DNA from: Mycobacterium sp. 852002-10029_SCH5224772
Lineage (GTDB): Bacteria; Actinomycetota; Actinomycetes; Mycobacteriales; Mycobacteriaceae
Reading direction: 5' to 3'
DNA length: 64,000 bases
NCBI RefSeq assembly: GCF_001667315.1
Contig: NZ_LZHT01000005.1
Span: forward strand, 172,175-236,174
The notes under the pieces were generated by a model. It was not told the DNA's origin. It made no database searches and saw nothing but the letters and a program-made list of their open reading frames with translations. The position numbers were made by a program, and so were the translations under genes. The stretch's first letter is position 1. Every line of letters starts with the position of its first letter. Shown one piece after another: positions 16,538-28,200 of this stretch.

Positions 16538-16556
16538 TTAGGGCAGCCTGTGCTAA
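16538..16556. promoter_or_regulatory. IdeR iron box 2, mbtA/mbtB intergenic
   Basis: TTAGGGCAGCCTGTGCTAA matches the IdeR consensus at 13 of 19 positions and keeps both outer arms (TTAGG and CTAA). It starts three bases after box 1 and ends 14 bases before the mbtB start, so two IdeR dimers could bind in tandem. Confidence 0.75.
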
Positions 16557-16570
16557 TTCAGGGAGGGTCT

Positions 16571-19500
16571 GTGGTGCACGCCCCGGCACGCTCGGAGGAC
16601 ATCCGCGCGGAGGTGGCTGAACTGCTCGGCGTCGACGTCGATGCAGTTCAGCCGGGTAGTAACCTCATCGGCCAGGGCCTGGACTCGATCCGGATCATGA
16701 CCCTGGCCGGCCGCTGGCGCCGCCAGGGCATTGCCGTCGACTTCGCCACGCTGGCCGAAGCGCCCACGATCGAGGCCTGGGCACAGCTGGTCACTACCGG
16801 TGGGCATAGCGCTGATCAGCCGCCCCTGCCGGCCGATGCACCCGGCCACGCCGAGCGATCCGGGGAGGACGAGCCCTTTTCCCTGGCCCCGATGCAGCAC
16901 GCGATGTGGGTCGGCCGCCAAGACAACCAGCAACTGGGCGGCGTCGCCGGGCATCTCTACGTCGAATTCGACGGCGGCCCGATCGATCCCGAACGCCTGC
17001 GCACGGCGGCCACCGCGCTGGCACGGCGCCATCCGATGCTCCGGGTGCGGTTCCTGCCCGACGGCACCCAGCGCATCACGCCGTCCGACGAATCCGGCGC
17101 CTTCCCGGTCGACGTCGAGGACCTGCGCGAGCTGGGCACCGACGAGGTCGATCAGCGACTCGCCGCCATCCGCGACGCCAAATCACACCAGCAGCTCGAC
17201 GGCGCGGTGTTCGAGTTGGCGGTGACCCTGCTGCCGGACCAACGGTCCCGGCTCCACGTCGACCTGGACATGCAGGCCGCCGACGCGATGAGCTATCGCA
17301 CCCTGATGGCCGACCTGGCGGCGCTCTACCTCGGCCGCGCCCTGCCCGAACTGAGCTACACCTACCGGCAATACCGCCAAGCCATCGAAGCCGAAGACGC
17401 CCAGCCGCAACCGGCCCGCGACGCGGACCGCGCCTGGTGGGCGCAGCGCCTCCCGGAGCTGCCGGACCCACCGGCGCTGCCGACCACCGGCGGCCGCGCC
17501 GGCAACCAGAGCACCCGGCGCTGGCACTGGCTGGACCCGCAGACCCGCGATGCGCTGTTCGCCCGCGCCCAGGCGCGCGGTTTCACCCCGGCGATGGCGC
17601 TGGCCGCGGGGTTCGCCAACACCCTGGCGCGCTGGTCGACCACCTCGCGGTTTCTGCTGAACGTTCCGCTGTTCGGGCGCCAGGCCCTGCACCCGGACGT
17701 CGACTCGCTGGTCGGTGACTTCACCTCCTCGCTGCTGCTCGACGTCGATCTCGTCGGCGCGAGCACCGCGGCGGTACGGGCGCAGGTGGTGCAGGACGCG
17801 ATGCGCACGGCGGCCGCCCACTCCGCCTATCCCGGGCTGTCGGTGCTGCGCGACCTCAGCCGTCATCGCGGCACCCAGGTGCTCGCGCCCGTCGTCTTCA
17901 CCAGCGCGCTCGGACTCGGCGAGCTGTTCGGCTCCGAAGTGACCGGCCAGTTCGGCACACCGGGATGGATCATCTCCCAGGGACCTCAAGTGCTGCTCGA
18001 CGCACAGGTCACCGAATTCGACGGGGGCGTCCTGGTGAATTGGGATGTGCGCGAAGGCATCTTCCCGCCGGGGGTCATCGACGCGATGTTCGCCTACCAC
18101 ATCGACGAGCTGCTGCGCCTGGCTGCCGCCGACGACGCCTGGGACGCGCCGGGCCCCTCGGCGCTGCCCGAGGCTCAGCGGGCGGTGCGCGCGGCGGCCA
18201 ACGGTCGCACCGCCGAACCCAGCGGAGAAGCCTTGCACGACGGGTTCTTCCGGCAAGCCGAGCAGCAGCCCGATGCGCCCGCGGTCTTCGCGAGTTCCGG
18301 TGACCTGAGCTACGCGCGGCTGCGCGACCAGGCGCTGGCGGTGGCGGCCGCGCTGCGTGCGGCCGGCGTCGCCGCCGGCGACACCATCGCGGTGATGGGC
18401 CCCAAGACCGCCGAGCAGATTCCGGGGTTGCTGGGCATCCTGTCGGTCGGTGCCGTCTACCTGCCGATCGGCGCCGACCAGCCGCGCGACCGCGCCGAAC
18501 GCATCCTCGAGACCGGCGGGGTGAGCCTGGCGCTGGTGTGCGGCGGCCAACGGCTGTCCGTGCCGGTGCCCGAGGTGGTGCTTGCCGACGTCCTTCGCGA
18601 CGCACCCGCGATCGGCGAGATACGCTCCGCGAGAATCGATCCCGGCGAGCTCGCCTATGTGTTGTTCACCTCCGGCTCCACCGGAGAGCCCAAGGGCGTC
18701 GAGGTCACCCACGACGCGGCGATGAACACCGTGGAATTCATCGCCCGCCACTTCGAGATCGGTCCCGCGGATCGATGCCTGGCGCTGTCGACCCTGGAGG
18801 GCGACATCTCGGTGATGGACGTGTTCGTCACCCTGCGCACCGGCGGGGCGATCGTGGTGGTCGACGAGGCGCAGCGCCGTGATCCCGACGCCTGGGCCCG
18901 GCTGATCGACACCCACCAGGTCACGGTCCTGCATTTCATGCCCGGCTGGCTGGAGATGCTGATCGAGGTCGGCCGCGGGCGACTGTCCTCGGTGCGGGTG
19001 GTACCCACCGGCGGCGACTGGGTGCGGCCCGAGGTGGCGCGCCGGTTGCGGGCCGAAGCGCCCAACCTGCGCTTCGCCGGCCTCGGGGGGGCGACCGAAA
19101 CCCCGGTGCACAACACCATTTTCGAGGTGACCGAGGCGATATCGGAAGACTGGACCGCCCTGCCCTTCGGCGTCCCACTGCCCAACAACGCCTGCCGCGT
19201 CGTCGACGACACCGGCGCTGACTGCCCCGACTGGGTTCCCGGCGAGTATTGGGTGTCCGGGCGCGGCATCGCGCGCGGCTACCGCGGACGACCCGATCTC
19301 ACCGCAGAACGCTTCGTCGAGTACGACGGCCGAATCTGGTACCGCACCGGCGATTTGGTCCGCTACTGGCCCGACGGCACCGTCGAATTCGTCGGCCGCG
19401 CCGACCACCGCGTCAAGATCAGCGGGTACCGCGTCGAGCTGGGTGAGATCGAGACCGCGTTGCGGCGCGTGCCCGGCGTGCGGACGGCGGTGGCCGCGTT

Positions 19501-20074
19501 GATCGCGGTGTCGGGGGAATCCGACGTGCTGGCCGCGCAGGTGTGCACCGACGACTCCGCCGTGACCGCCGAGGGGATCCGGCGGTCCCTCGCCGACCTC
19601 GTTCCCGCGCACATGATTCCGCGCCACATCACGGTGGTGGAACGGATCGGCTTCACCGATGCCGGAAAACTCGACCGCCGGGCCGCGGCGCGCGAATTGG
19701 AAATCGCCGTTTCGCAATCGCAGCGGCCGGGCCACCGCGCGCCGTCGACACCGCTCGAATCCGCGCTGGCGATGATCGTGGGCGACCTGCTCGGCCGGCA
19801 GAACGTCGGCGTCGACGACGACTTCTTCGCACTCGGTGGTGATTCGGTGCTGGCCACGCAGGCGGTGGCGCGAATTCGGGCCTGGCTGGACGCACCGGAC
19901 ATCATGGTCGCCGACATCTTCGCCAACCGAACCGTGTCGGCGCTGGCCGCGGTGCTCCGGGCCGGCGAGCACGACCCCGGCCGGCTCGACCAGGTTGCCG
20001 AGCTCTACCTGGAGGTGATCGGCATGGACGCCGAATCGGTTCTGGCGGCCTCTCAACAGCCCGCGAAATCGTAA
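16571..20074 (+). CDS. mbtB: Mycobactin NRPS MbtB (ArCP-Cy-A-PCP, no thioesterase)
   Basis: The GTG at 16571 is chosen (MVHAPARSEDIRAEVAELLG) because homology to MbtB begins there and GGGAGG lies just upstream; the open frame begins earlier. The 1,167 residues hold an aryl carrier domain (LIGQGLDSIRI, phosphopantetheine Ser39), a heterocyclisation domain (DLDMQAADAMS, the DxxxxDxxS motif that replaces HHxxxDG), an adenylation domain (YVLFTSGSTGEPKGVEVTH) and a peptidyl carrier (LGGDSVLATQ, Ser1092). It joins salicylate to Ser/Thr and closes the oxazoline ring. M. tuberculosis MbtB is about 1,414 residues because it also carries a thioesterase; here that is the next gene. Confidence 0.95.
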   Translation: MVHAPARSEDIRAEVAELLGVDVDAVQPGSNLIGQGLDSIRIMTLAGRWRRQGIAVDFATLAEAPTIEAWAQLVTTGGHSADQPPLPADAPGHAERSGEDEPFSLAPMQHAMWVGRQDNQQLGGVAGHLYVEFDGGPIDPERLRTAATALARRHPMLRVRFLPDGTQRITPSDESGAFPVDVEDLRELGTDEVDQRLAAIRDAKSHQQLDGAVFELAVTLLPDQRSRLHVDLDMQAADAMSYRTLMADLAALYLGRALPELSYTYRQYRQAIEAEDAQPQPARDADRAWWAQRLPELPDPPALPTTGGRAGNQSTRRWHWLDPQTRDALFARAQARGFTPAMALAAGFANTLARWSTTSRFLLNVPLFGRQALHPDVDSLVGDFTSSLLLDVDLVGASTAAVRAQVVQDAMRTAAAHSAYPGLSVLRDLSRHRGTQVLAPVVFTSALGLGELFGSEVTGQFGTPGWIISQGPQVLLDAQVTEFDGGVLVNWDVREGIFPPGVIDAMFAYHIDELLRLAAADDAWDAPGPSALPEAQRAVRAAANGRTAEPSGEALHDGFFRQAEQQPDAPAVFASSGDLSYARLRDQALAVAAALRAAGVAAGDTIAVMGPKTAEQIPGLLGILSVGAVYLPIGADQPRDRAERILETGGVSLALVCGGQRLSVPVPEVVLADVLRDAPAIGEIRSARIDPGELAYVLFTSGSTGEPKGVEVTHDAAMNTVEFIARHFEIGPADRCLALSTLEGDISVMDVFVTLRTGGAIVVVDEAQRRDPDAWARLIDTHQVTVLHFMPGWLEMLIEVGRGRLSSVRVVPTGGDWVRPEVARRLRAEAPNLRFAGLGGATETPVHNTIFEVTEAISEDWTALPFGVPLPNNACRVVDDTGADCPDWVPGEYWVSGRGIARGYRGRPDLTAERFVEYDGRIWYRTGDLVRYWPDGTVEFVGRADHRVKISGYRVELGEIETALRRVPGVRTAVAALIAVSGESDVLAAQVCTDDSAVTAEGIRRSLADLVPAHMIPRHITVVERIGFTDAGKLDRRAAARELEIAVSQSQRPGHRAPSTPLESALAMIVGDLLGRQNVGVDDDFFALGGDSVLATQAVARIRAWLDAPDIMVADIFANRTVSALAAVLRAGEHDPGRLDQVAELYLEVIGMDAESVLAASQQPAKS

Positions 20075-20082
20075 ACAACACA

Positions 20083-20853
20083 ATGACATTGAACAACGTG
20101 ATCACCGTGTCTTCCACGTTCCCATCCTGGGTCAAGCTGACCCGGGGACGCAACGGCGGATCAGCGGACCGCTCGGCAGGCGCCACCGTGGTATTCCCGC
20201 ACGCCGGTGCGGCCGCCGCGGGCTATCGGGTGCTGGCGGCGGCGCTGGCCGCCGGCGGCGATACCTACGTGGTGCAGTACCCACAGCGGGCCGACCGGCT
20301 CAGCGAGCCCGCCCACGAAAGCGTGCACGACCTCGCCGTCAGCCTGTTCCAGGCCGCACCATGGCCCAGCGTCGCACCGCTGACGTTGTTCGGCCACAGC
20401 ATGGGCGCCGTCGTCGCCTTCGAATTCGCCCGTGTCGCCGAGACGTACGGCGCGCCCGTGCGCAAGCTCTGGGTGTCGGCGGGCCCGCCGCCATGCGTGG
20501 TGGGCGACATGCCCGAATTGCCGACAAGTGACGACGGGCTGCTGGCGGACATCGCCGATTTGGGCGGCACCGACCCGGAACTGCTTGCCGACGAAGAGTT
20601 CTCGGAGCTGCTGACCACCGCGGTGCGCGCCGATTACCAGGCCTTCAACCGCTATGACCCCAGCCCCGACGTCCGCATCGCCGCGGACATCCACGTGCTG
20701 GGCGGTCATGACGATCACCGCATCGGAACCGGTGTGCTCCGCCAGTGGGAACAGCACACCGCCGGATCCTTTGCCCTGTCGCTGTATGACGGCGGGCACT
20801 TCTACCTCTACGACCACGTCGACGCGGTCGCCGCGCAGGTGCATGCCGGGTGA
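20083..20853 (+). CDS. mbtT: Stand-alone thioesterase MbtT
   Basis: This 256-residue alpha/beta hydrolase is of the type II thioesterase family. The nucleophile elbow is GHSMGA (Ser106), and the catalytic His lies near the C-terminus in DGGHFYL, with an Asp in GGHDDHR. The N-terminus contains FPHAGAAAAGYR, also typical. Such enzymes clear misprimed carrier domains or release product. It starts 8 bases after mbtB, and MbtB plus this protein roughly equal the single MbtB of M. tuberculosis, so this is the MbtB thioesterase as a separate gene. mbtC overlaps its stop codon. Confidence 0.9.
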   Translation: MTLNNVITVSSTFPSWVKLTRGRNGGSADRSAGATVVFPHAGAAAAGYRVLAAALAAGGDTYVVQYPQRADRLSEPAHESVHDLAVSLFQAAPWPSVAPLTLFGHSMGAVVAFEFARVAETYGAPVRKLWVSAGPPPCVVGDMPELPTSDDGLLADIADLGGTDPELLADEEFSELLTTAVRADYQAFNRYDPSPDVRIAADIHVLGGHDDHRIGTGVLRQWEQHTAGSFALSLYDGGHFYLYDHVDAVAAQVHAG

Positions 20854-22178
20854 GGCCGATGTTTGAGAACGGGTTCGACGCCGAGCGCGCCGACCCTGTC
20901 GTGATCGTGGGGATGGGTGTCGAGGCCCCCGGCGGCATCGAAAACGCCGAAGGCTACTGGGATCTGCTGGCGCACGGCCGTGATGCGCTGGGACCGTTTC
21001 CCACCGACCGCGGTTGGGCAGTGCCCGAACTGCTCGCCGGCTCGCGCCGCGGCGGTTTCAAAGAAATTCATGATCGCGGTGGATTCCTCAGCGGGGCAAC
21101 CACCTTCGATCCGGAGTTCTTCGGCATCTCACCCCGCGAAGCCGTGGTGATGGACCCGCAGCAGCGGGTGGCGCTTCGGGTGGCCTGGCGTGCGTGCGAG
21201 AACAGCGGCATCAATCCCGACGACCTGGCCGGGCACGACGTGGGCTGCTTCGTGGGCGCCTCCGCCACCGGCTACGGGCCCGAGATGGCCAGGTTTTCCG
21301 AGCACAGCGGCCATCTGCTCGCCGGGACCGCGCTCAGCGTGATCTCGGGCCGCATCGCCTACACGCTGGGATTGGCCGGTCCGGCACTGACCCTGGATTC
21401 CTCGTGCGCGTCCGCGCTGGTGGCCTTCCACGTCGCGGTGCGTTCCCTGCAGAACGACGACTGCGACATGGCCATCGCGGGCGGGGTCAACGTGCTGGGC
21501 TCACCTGGCTTCTTCGTCGAGTTTTCCAAACAACACGCGCTCTCCGATGACGGATACTGCCGCCCCTACAGCGCGCAGGCCAGCGGAACCGTGTGGGCCG
21601 AGGGAGCGGCGATGTTTGTGCTGCAACGTAAGTCGGCCGCGCTGCGCGCGGGCCGGCAGATCATGGCCGAGGTGCGCGCCACCGCCATCAACCAGGACGG
21701 GCGCAGCGCCGGGCTCAGCGCGCCCAGCGGCGACGCACAGGTCCGCCTGTTTCAACGGGCCATCACCCAGGCCGGGATCAAGCCCGCCGAGGTGGGGATG
21801 ATCGAGGGTCATGGCACCGGCACCCGGCTCGGCGACCGCACCGAATTGCGCTCGCTGGCACAGACCTACGGCGACACCGAAGCCGGCGCCGGGGCCCTGC
21901 TGGGCTCGGTGAAGTCCAACGTGGGGCACTCGTTGGCCGCCGCCGGAGCGCTGGGTCTGGCCAAGGTGCTGGTCTCGGCCGAACACGGCGCCGTGCCGCG
22001 GACCCTGCACGCCGGCAACGCCAGCCCCGAAATCGACTGGGATAAACAGGGTTTACGATTGGCTCAGACCCTGACGCCGTGGCCGGCCATCGACGGGCAG
22101 CGCATTGCCGCGGCGTCCGCGTTCGGGATCGCCGGCACCAACGCGCATCTGATCGTCTCCGTCCCCGAGGTCGCGTGA
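20850..22178 (+). CDS. mbtC: Polyketide synthase ketosynthase MbtC
   Basis: This 442-residue protein is a single beta-ketoacyl synthase domain. The catalytic triad is visible: Cys186 in LDSSCASALVA, His in EGHGTGT near residue 325 and His in KSNVGHS near 360. The mid-part PYSAQASGTVWAEGAAMFVL is typical of PKS ketosynthases. With MbtD it builds the beta-hydroxy acid of mycobactin. The GTG at 20850 overlaps the mbtT stop (GTGA); an ATG three codons later is an alternative start. Confidence 0.93.
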   Translation: MRPMFENGFDAERADPVVIVGMGVEAPGGIENAEGYWDLLAHGRDALGPFPTDRGWAVPELLAGSRRGGFKEIHDRGGFLSGATTFDPEFFGISPREAVVMDPQQRVALRVAWRACENSGINPDDLAGHDVGCFVGASATGYGPEMARFSEHSGHLLAGTALSVISGRIAYTLGLAGPALTLDSSCASALVAFHVAVRSLQNDDCDMAIAGGVNVLGSPGFFVEFSKQHALSDDGYCRPYSAQASGTVWAEGAAMFVLQRKSAALRAGRQIMAEVRATAINQDGRSAGLSAPSGDAQVRLFQRAITQAGIKPAEVGMIEGHGTGTRLGDRTELRSLAQTYGDTEAGAGALLGSVKSNVGHSLAAAGALGLAKVLVSAEHGAVPRTLHAGNASPEIDWDKQGLRLAQTLTPWPAIDGQRIAAASAFGIAGTNAHLIVSVPEVA

Positions 22179-25100
22179 TGCTCACCCATCGTCTACCGGA
22201 CGGGCGCATCCCGGTGCTGCTGAGCTCCCACGACCCGGAGCTGATCCGCCGGGATGCGGCGGCGATCCTCGATTATCTGGGCCGCATCGATTCGTCGAAC
22301 GTGACCGCCGCCGTTGCATCCACCCTGCTGCGGCTGCGGCGCGCGCGGCGTCACCGCGCGGTGTTGCGTGCAGCCGACAGCGCCGAGCTCGTCGCCGGGC
22401 TGTCGGCGATCGCTCGCGGCGACGAGCACGAGCTGGTCACGCAATCCGCGAAGACGACGCCGCCACGCATTGCGTTCGTGTTCCCGGGCCAGGGCAACCA
22501 ATGGCAGGCGATGGGCGCCGACGCCTACCGGCAACTGCCCGCCTACCGCGAGGCGGCCGACCGGTGCGCGGAAGCGTTCACCGTTGCCGGATTCGCTTCT
22601 CCGCTCCCGTATCTGGTGGGCGAGGAGGAGCGCAACTGGTCACGCCCCGAGATCCAGGGGGCGCAGTTCACCCACGCGGTCAGCCTGGCCGAGGCATGGC
22701 GATCCTGCGGGGTGCTGCCCGATATCACCATCGGCCACAGCCTCGGCGAGGTGGCGGCCGCATACGTGGCGGAGGCGCTCTCGCTGCCCGACGCCGTCGC
22801 ACTGGTGGTTGCGCGCGCCACCGTGGTCAGCCAGCTGACGGGCCGCTACGCGATGGCGGTGCTCGGCACCGGCCTCGACATCGCCGAGGCCCTGCTGGCC
22901 GAGGCGCCCGGCTGGCTGGAGGTTTCGGCGGTCAACGGGCCGTCGTCGACCGTGGTCGCCGGCGATCACGACGCGGTGGCCGCCACGGTGCGGCTGGCGC
23001 AGCAGCGCGACATTTTCACCCATCAGCTGTCCGTCGACTATCCCGGCCACACCAGTGCGCTGCGCCCGTTGCGTGCCGCCCTGGCCGAGCTGACGCCGCG
23101 GTCCGCGTTCCGGGACGGGCCGGTGAGGTTCGTGGGCTCCACCCTCGGCACCGAGCTGCGCGCCGCGACCGAGTTCTCCGGATACTGGTATGAAAACCTT
23201 TGCGGCACAGTGCGATTCGATCTCGCCGTGCAGTACGCCCGCGGCTGCGGAGCCGATACGTTCGTAGAGCTTTCGGCGCACCCGTCATTGCTCTATCCGC
23301 TGGGTGACATCGTCGACGACGAGTCGGTCGTCGTCGGCTCGGGGCACCGCGACCGGCCGATCACCGAAACGCTCTCGGCGAGCATCGCCGCCGTCGCGAC
23401 CACCGACCCCGGCCGCCGGTGGGCCGACGCCGTCCCGGTGGGTGACCCGGTTCCGCTGCGCGGGTTCCCGAACACGCCGATGCGCGCAGTGCACCTGTGG
23501 GCGGCGCCGGAACGAGCGACCGAACCTTCGCCGGTCCGGGCGCTTACCGTGGCCGTCGAGGACTGGCAACACACGACCTCGCCGATCACACCGATCGCGA
23601 CACAGCCCGACATCGGGTTCTTCGGTGCGGACGCACTGACACGACGGCTGGCCGAAGCCGTTGCGGCCCACGGCGGCTGCCGGGTGGTGCCGCCGAACGA
23701 CGCGGAAATCCTGGTGGTGGCCGCGCCCGCGCTCGACCAGCTCGACGCCGCGGCCGCGATCGAGCAGATCGCCGCCCGACCCGATGCCGGCCTACCCGAT
23801 TACCCCGCGCTCATCGGCCCACGATGCCGGGCTGTCTGGCTGCTCACCGCAGGCGCCGAACACATCGACCGGGACGACACCCACGTCTCGCCCGCGCAGG
23901 CGGCCCTGGCGGCGATGCATCGCAGCGTCGGATTCGAATTCCCGGACCAGGCTTTCGGCCACCTCGACCTCGAACACCGCGATGTGGACGCGGCGACTGC
24001 ACGGGCCGTCGTCGACGTGCTGTCGGGCGAGCCGGCCGAGGTCGCGTTGCGGGGCGGCGCATCACCGCCGAGGCATGTTCGACGCCATGTCCGAACATTC
24101 CGCGCGTGCCGCGAATCGGCAACCGGCCGGCCACTCGATGCCCCCGCCCTGGACGACGTGGTGATCACCGGCGGCAGCGGGGCCATCGGCCTGCAGTATG
24201 CGCGGTATTGCCTCGAACGCGGGGCGCGGACCGTCACCCTGTTGAGTCGCAACGGTGTGGACCCCGCCGCGCTGCGCGAGCTCGCCGACGGGCATGACGC
24301 CGAAGTGCGTGCCCCGCAATGCGATATCACCGACCGCACCGCACTGGCCTCCGTGGCCGCCACGTACGCGGGTTCGGGGGCGTCGTTGCTGATCCACACC
24401 GCGGGCATCGCGCAGGCGCGCTCCCGCGCCGACCTCACCGGTGCCGATGTGGCGGCCGTCTGCGCCGCCAAGGTCCGCGGGTTGGTGTTGATGGCCGACC
24501 TCTGGCCGCTGCGACCGGACTGCCGAATCCTCGCCTGCTCGTCGGTGTTCGGGACCTGGGGCGGCTACAGTCACGCCGCCTACGCGGCGTCCAACCGGAT
24601 GCTCGATGTGTTGGCCGCCCAGTTGCGGGCCGAAGGCCGCGACTGCACGGCCCTCCGGTGGGGACTGTGGCAGGGCGCCGGGGTGGTGGTCGGCAACGAG
24701 ATCGCCCGCACCGAACGCTCGGGTCTGGTGGCGATGGAGCCGCAGGCGGCGATCGAGGCCAGTCTCTACCGCTACGAAGGTGATCCGCTGATTTTCGATG
24801 CGGACTTTGACCGGCTGCAGGTGTTCTTCGAAAGCCAGGGAATGCCAATGCCGTTCACCGCATCGCACGCCGTCGATGACGGCGCAGCGGCGAACATCTC
24901 CGTGGCGAAGCCACTCGCCGACGTGGTGCGGGCCGAATTGGCCGCGACGCTGCACCTAGGTGATTCGCTGTCGATCGACCCGGGCACGTCGCTCATCGAC
25001 CTCGGGATGGACTCGTTGCTCGCCCTCGATTTGCGTAAGCGGCTGCGCCGGACGGTGGGGAACTCCGTTCCGGTGGCCCGCATGCTCGGCGGCATCACGG

Positions 25101-25234
25101 TCAACGAGCTGATCGACGCGCTACGCGCGGACTCACCCGGCGGCCCCACGGCCCCGCCGGCATTCGACCGCACCGGCACCGCCAGCGGTGCGCACCACTC
25201 AACGCTCGCGATGCTCGAAAGGTTGGACTCCTAG
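22178..25234 (+). CDS. mbtD: Polyketide synthase MbtD (AT-KR-ACP)
   Basis: The ATG overlaps the mbtC stop (TGATG); the open frame extends further upstream, but there it overlaps mbtC. The 1,018 residues hold an acyltransferase domain ([13 protein letters not shown] near 95; active Ser188 in GHSLGE), a ketoreductase domain with the nucleotide fold [15 protein letters not shown] near 665 and the [20 protein letters not shown] active-site region, and a carrier domain ([10 protein letters not shown], Ser946). No ketosynthase is present; MbtC supplies it. Together they make a beta-hydroxyacyl unit. Length is close to the roughly 1,000 residues of M. tuberculosis MbtD. Confidence 0.94.
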   Translation: MLTHRLPDGRIPVLLSSHDPELIRRDAAAILDYLGRIDSSNVTAAVASTLLRLRRARRHRAVLRAADSAELVAGLSAIARGDEHELVTQSAKTTPPRIAFVFPGQGNQWQAMGADAYRQLPAYREAADRCAEAFTVAGFASPLPYLVGEEERNWSRPEIQGAQFTHAVSLAEAWRSCGVLPDITIGHSLGEVAAAYVAEALSLPDAVALVVARATVVSQLTGRYAMAVLGTGLDIAEALLAEAPGWLEVSAVNGPSSTVVAGDHDAVAATVRLAQQRDIFTHQLSVDYPGHTSALRPLRAALAELTPRSAFRDGPVRFVGSTLGTELRAATEFSGYWYENLCGTVRFDLAVQYARGCGADTFVELSAHPSLLYPLGDIVDDESVVVGSGHRDRPITETLSASIAAVATTDPGRRWADAVPVGDPVPLRGFPNTPMRAVHLWAAPERATEPSPVRALTVAVEDWQHTTSPITPIATQPDIGFFGADALTRRLAEAVAAHGGCRVVPPNDAEILVVAAPALDQLDAAAAIEQIAARPDAGLPDYPALIGPRCRAVWLLTAGAEHIDRDDTHVSPAQAALAAMHRSVGFEFPDQAFGHLDLEHRDVDAATARAVVDVLSGEPAEVALRGGASPPRHVRRHVRTFRACRESATGRPLDAPALDDVVITGGSGAIGLQYARYCLERGARTVTLLSRNGVDPAALRELADGHDAEVRAPQCDITDRTALASVAATYAGSGASLLIHTAGIAQARSRADLTGADVAAVCAAKVRGLVLMADLWPLRPDCRILACSSVFGTWGGYSHAAYAASNRMLDVLAAQLRAEGRDCTALRWGLWQGAGVVVGNEIARTERSGLVAMEPQAAIEASLYRYEGDPLIFDADFDRLQVFFESQGMPMPFTASHAVDDGAAANISVAKPLADVVRAELAATLHLGDSLSIDPGTSLIDLGMDSLLALDLRKRLRRTVGNSVPVARMLGGITVNELIDALRADSPGGPTAPPAFDRTGTASGAHHSTLAMLERLDS

Positions 25235-25235
25235 C

Positions 25236-28200
25236 GTGACAGACACCACCGGCGTCGGCACCCATCTCGACGATGAGCGCTTGGAACTATTGCGCCGCAA
25301 GCTCGCTGAACGCGGCCTGGCCAGGTCGACGGGCGCCGCCCCCGTGGCCACCTGCGACGAGCCGCGCATGACCGTCGGCCAGCACCGGATGTGGTTCGTG
25401 CAGTCGGTCGATCGCGACAGCGCGTTGCTCAACATCTGCGTTTCCTATCGGCTCACCGGCGCTGTCGACATCGCGCAGTTACATCGCGCCGTCGATGCCG
25501 TCGCCGCGCGACACCCCGTACTCCATACGACGTATGACACCAACAGCGAGGGCGACCCACGTCCGGTCATCCGCGACGAGCTGCGCCCGGAGTGGACCGA
25601 ACACGACCTGTCCGGACTGACCGATCAGGCGCGCCGGCTGCGGCTGGATGTGCTGGCACAGCGGGACTTTCGCCGGCCCTTCGACCTCAGCCAGGATTCC
25701 CCCCTGCGGGTCACGGTGGCGCACTTGGCCGCCGATGACCTGATACTGCTGATCACCGCGCATCACATCGCCTGGGACGACGGCTCGTGGGCACCGTTTT
25801 TCGCCGACCTGACCCGCGCGTACACCGACCCGCACGATTTCGCCGCCGCGCCGGGGCTGCCGGATCTTTCCGACGACCCCACCGCAATCCGTCAGGCGGA
25901 TCTGGACTACTGGCGGCCGCTGATGGCCGATCTCCCGGAGCCACTGGAACTTCCCGGGCCCAACGGCTCGGTGGTGCCCAGTACCTGGCGCGCGCAGCGC
26001 GCGACCGCACCGTTGTCGGCGGACACCGTCGACCGCGCGGCCGCGCTGGCCCGCGAGACGGGCGCCACCCCGTACATGGTGCTGATGGCCGCGTTCGGCG
26101 CGCTGGTGCATCGCTACACCCAGTCGACCGACTTTCTGTTCGCGGCCCCGGTGCTGAACCGCGGCGTGGGAACCGAGGATGCCATCGGGTACTACGGCAA
26201 CACCGTGGTGATTCGGCTGCGCCCCCGGCCGCACCAGACCTTCCGCGAACTGCTGGTCCAAACCCGTGACGGCGCGGTGGGTGCCTTCGCTCATTCGCGC
26301 GCCGACCTGGATTGGCTGGTGCGGGAATCGAATCCCGACCGCCGGCACGGGGCCGACCGGATGACCCGGGTCAGCTTCGGACAGCGGGAGGCCGACGGTG
26401 CCGGCTTCTGCCCGCCCGGCGTGCACTGCGAGCGCGCCGAGTTGCGCGGTCATTTCAACCAGCTGCCGCTGAGCCTGATGGTCGAGCTGAACCGTACGCC
26501 GGGTGGCCTGGACGGCGGTGTGATCGAGGCCGAGTACCTGGTCGAGGTGCTGGATCAGCAGTTGGTGAAGCAATTGCTGCGACACTATGCCGCCCTGCTG
26601 GACAACGTGCTGTCCGACCCGGACGCGACGTTGTCGGCGTGCGCGCTGATGAACGACGAAGACGCCGAGTGGCTGCGGGCCGTGTCGACCGGTGAAGAAT
26701 TCGTCACCCCGGCCAGCACCCTGTCGGCGCTGGTCAGCCGGCGGGCGGCGCGGACGCCCGACGCCGTCGCGGTCGTCTACGAAGGGCGGGCCTACACCTA
26801 CCGCGAAATCGATGAAGAGTCGAACCGGGTGGCGCACTGGCTCATCGAGCAGGGAATCGGCACGGAGGATCGCGTCGCGGTGCTGCTGGACAAATCACCC
26901 GAACTGGTCATCACCGCGTTGGGCGTGCTCAAAGCGGGCGGGGTCTACCTGCCGGTGGATCCCACCTACCCCGAGGACCGGCTGAGTTTCATCCTGGGGG
27001 ACGCGGACGCCAAACTCGTGCTGCGCGAACCAGTTTCCGGTGTGGGGGATTATCCGGCCGGCGCGCCCGCCGCGTTGCTCCGGCCGCTGAGTCCGCAGAA
27101 CACCGCGTACCTGATCTACACCTCGGGTTCGACGGGGCTGCCCAAGGGCGTTCCCGTGCCCCATGCGCCCATCGCCGAGTACTTCGTCTGGTTCGGCGAC
27201 GAGTACCGGATCGACGAAACCGACCGGCTGCTGCAGGTTGCGTCGCCCAGTTTCGACGTGTCGATGGGCGAGATCTTCGGCACCCTGATCATGGGTGCCC
27301 GGCTGGTGATTCCGCGCCCCGACGGGCTGCGCGACATCGGCTACCTGACCGATCTGCTTGCCCGTGAGGGCATTACCTCGATGCACTTCGTACCGTCGTT
27401 ACTGGGACTTTTTCTGTCGCTGCCCGGCGTCAGCCAGTGGCGCACACTGCGGCGCGTGCCCATCGGCGGGGAGGCCCTGCCCGGCGAGATCGCCGACAAG
27501 TTCCACGCCACCTTCGATGCGTCGCTGCACAACTTCTACGGACCGACCGAGACGGTGGTGAACTGCACCAGCTACCCGGTGGAAGGCACCCAGGGCACGC
27601 GGGTGGTGCCCATCGGGCGGCCCAAGATCAACACGCAGGTGTACCTGCTCGACAACGCCCTGCAGCCGGTTCCCGTCGGGGTGATCGGTGAAATCTACAT
27701 CGCCGGAACTCATGTCGCGCACGGATACCACCGCAGGCCGCAGCTGACGGCCGAGCGCTTTGTCGCCGACCCGTTCACCCCCGGCGGCCGGATGTACCGC
27801 TCCGGCGACCTCGCCCGGCGCAACGCCAACGGGGACATCGAGTTCGTCGGCCGCGCCGACGAGCAGGTGAAGATCCGCGGTTTCCGCATCGAGCTGGGCG
27901 AAATCGCCGCCGCCATCTCGGTCGACCCCAGCGTCGGACAAGCCGTCGTGCTGGCCATGGACCTGCCCCAGTTGGGTAAGAGCCTGGTGGGATACGTGAC
28001 GCCGGCCGAGGGCGCCGGCCCGGAAACGGTTGACGTCGAACGCATCCGGTCCCGGGTGGCCGCCGCACTGCCGGACTACATGACTCCGGCCGCCTATGTG
28101 GTGCTCGACGAGATCCCGATCACCGCCCATCAAAAGATCGACCGCGCCGCGCTGCCGCAACCGCAGCTCGCGGCCGGTACCGAGTACCGCGACCCGACGA

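Noticed and set aside
17183..20089. 968-residue open frame antisense to mbtB
   Set aside because: Composition is Gly/Arg/His/Gln-rich, with no domains, and it is the complement of the clearly coding mbtB frame; a high-G+C shadow.
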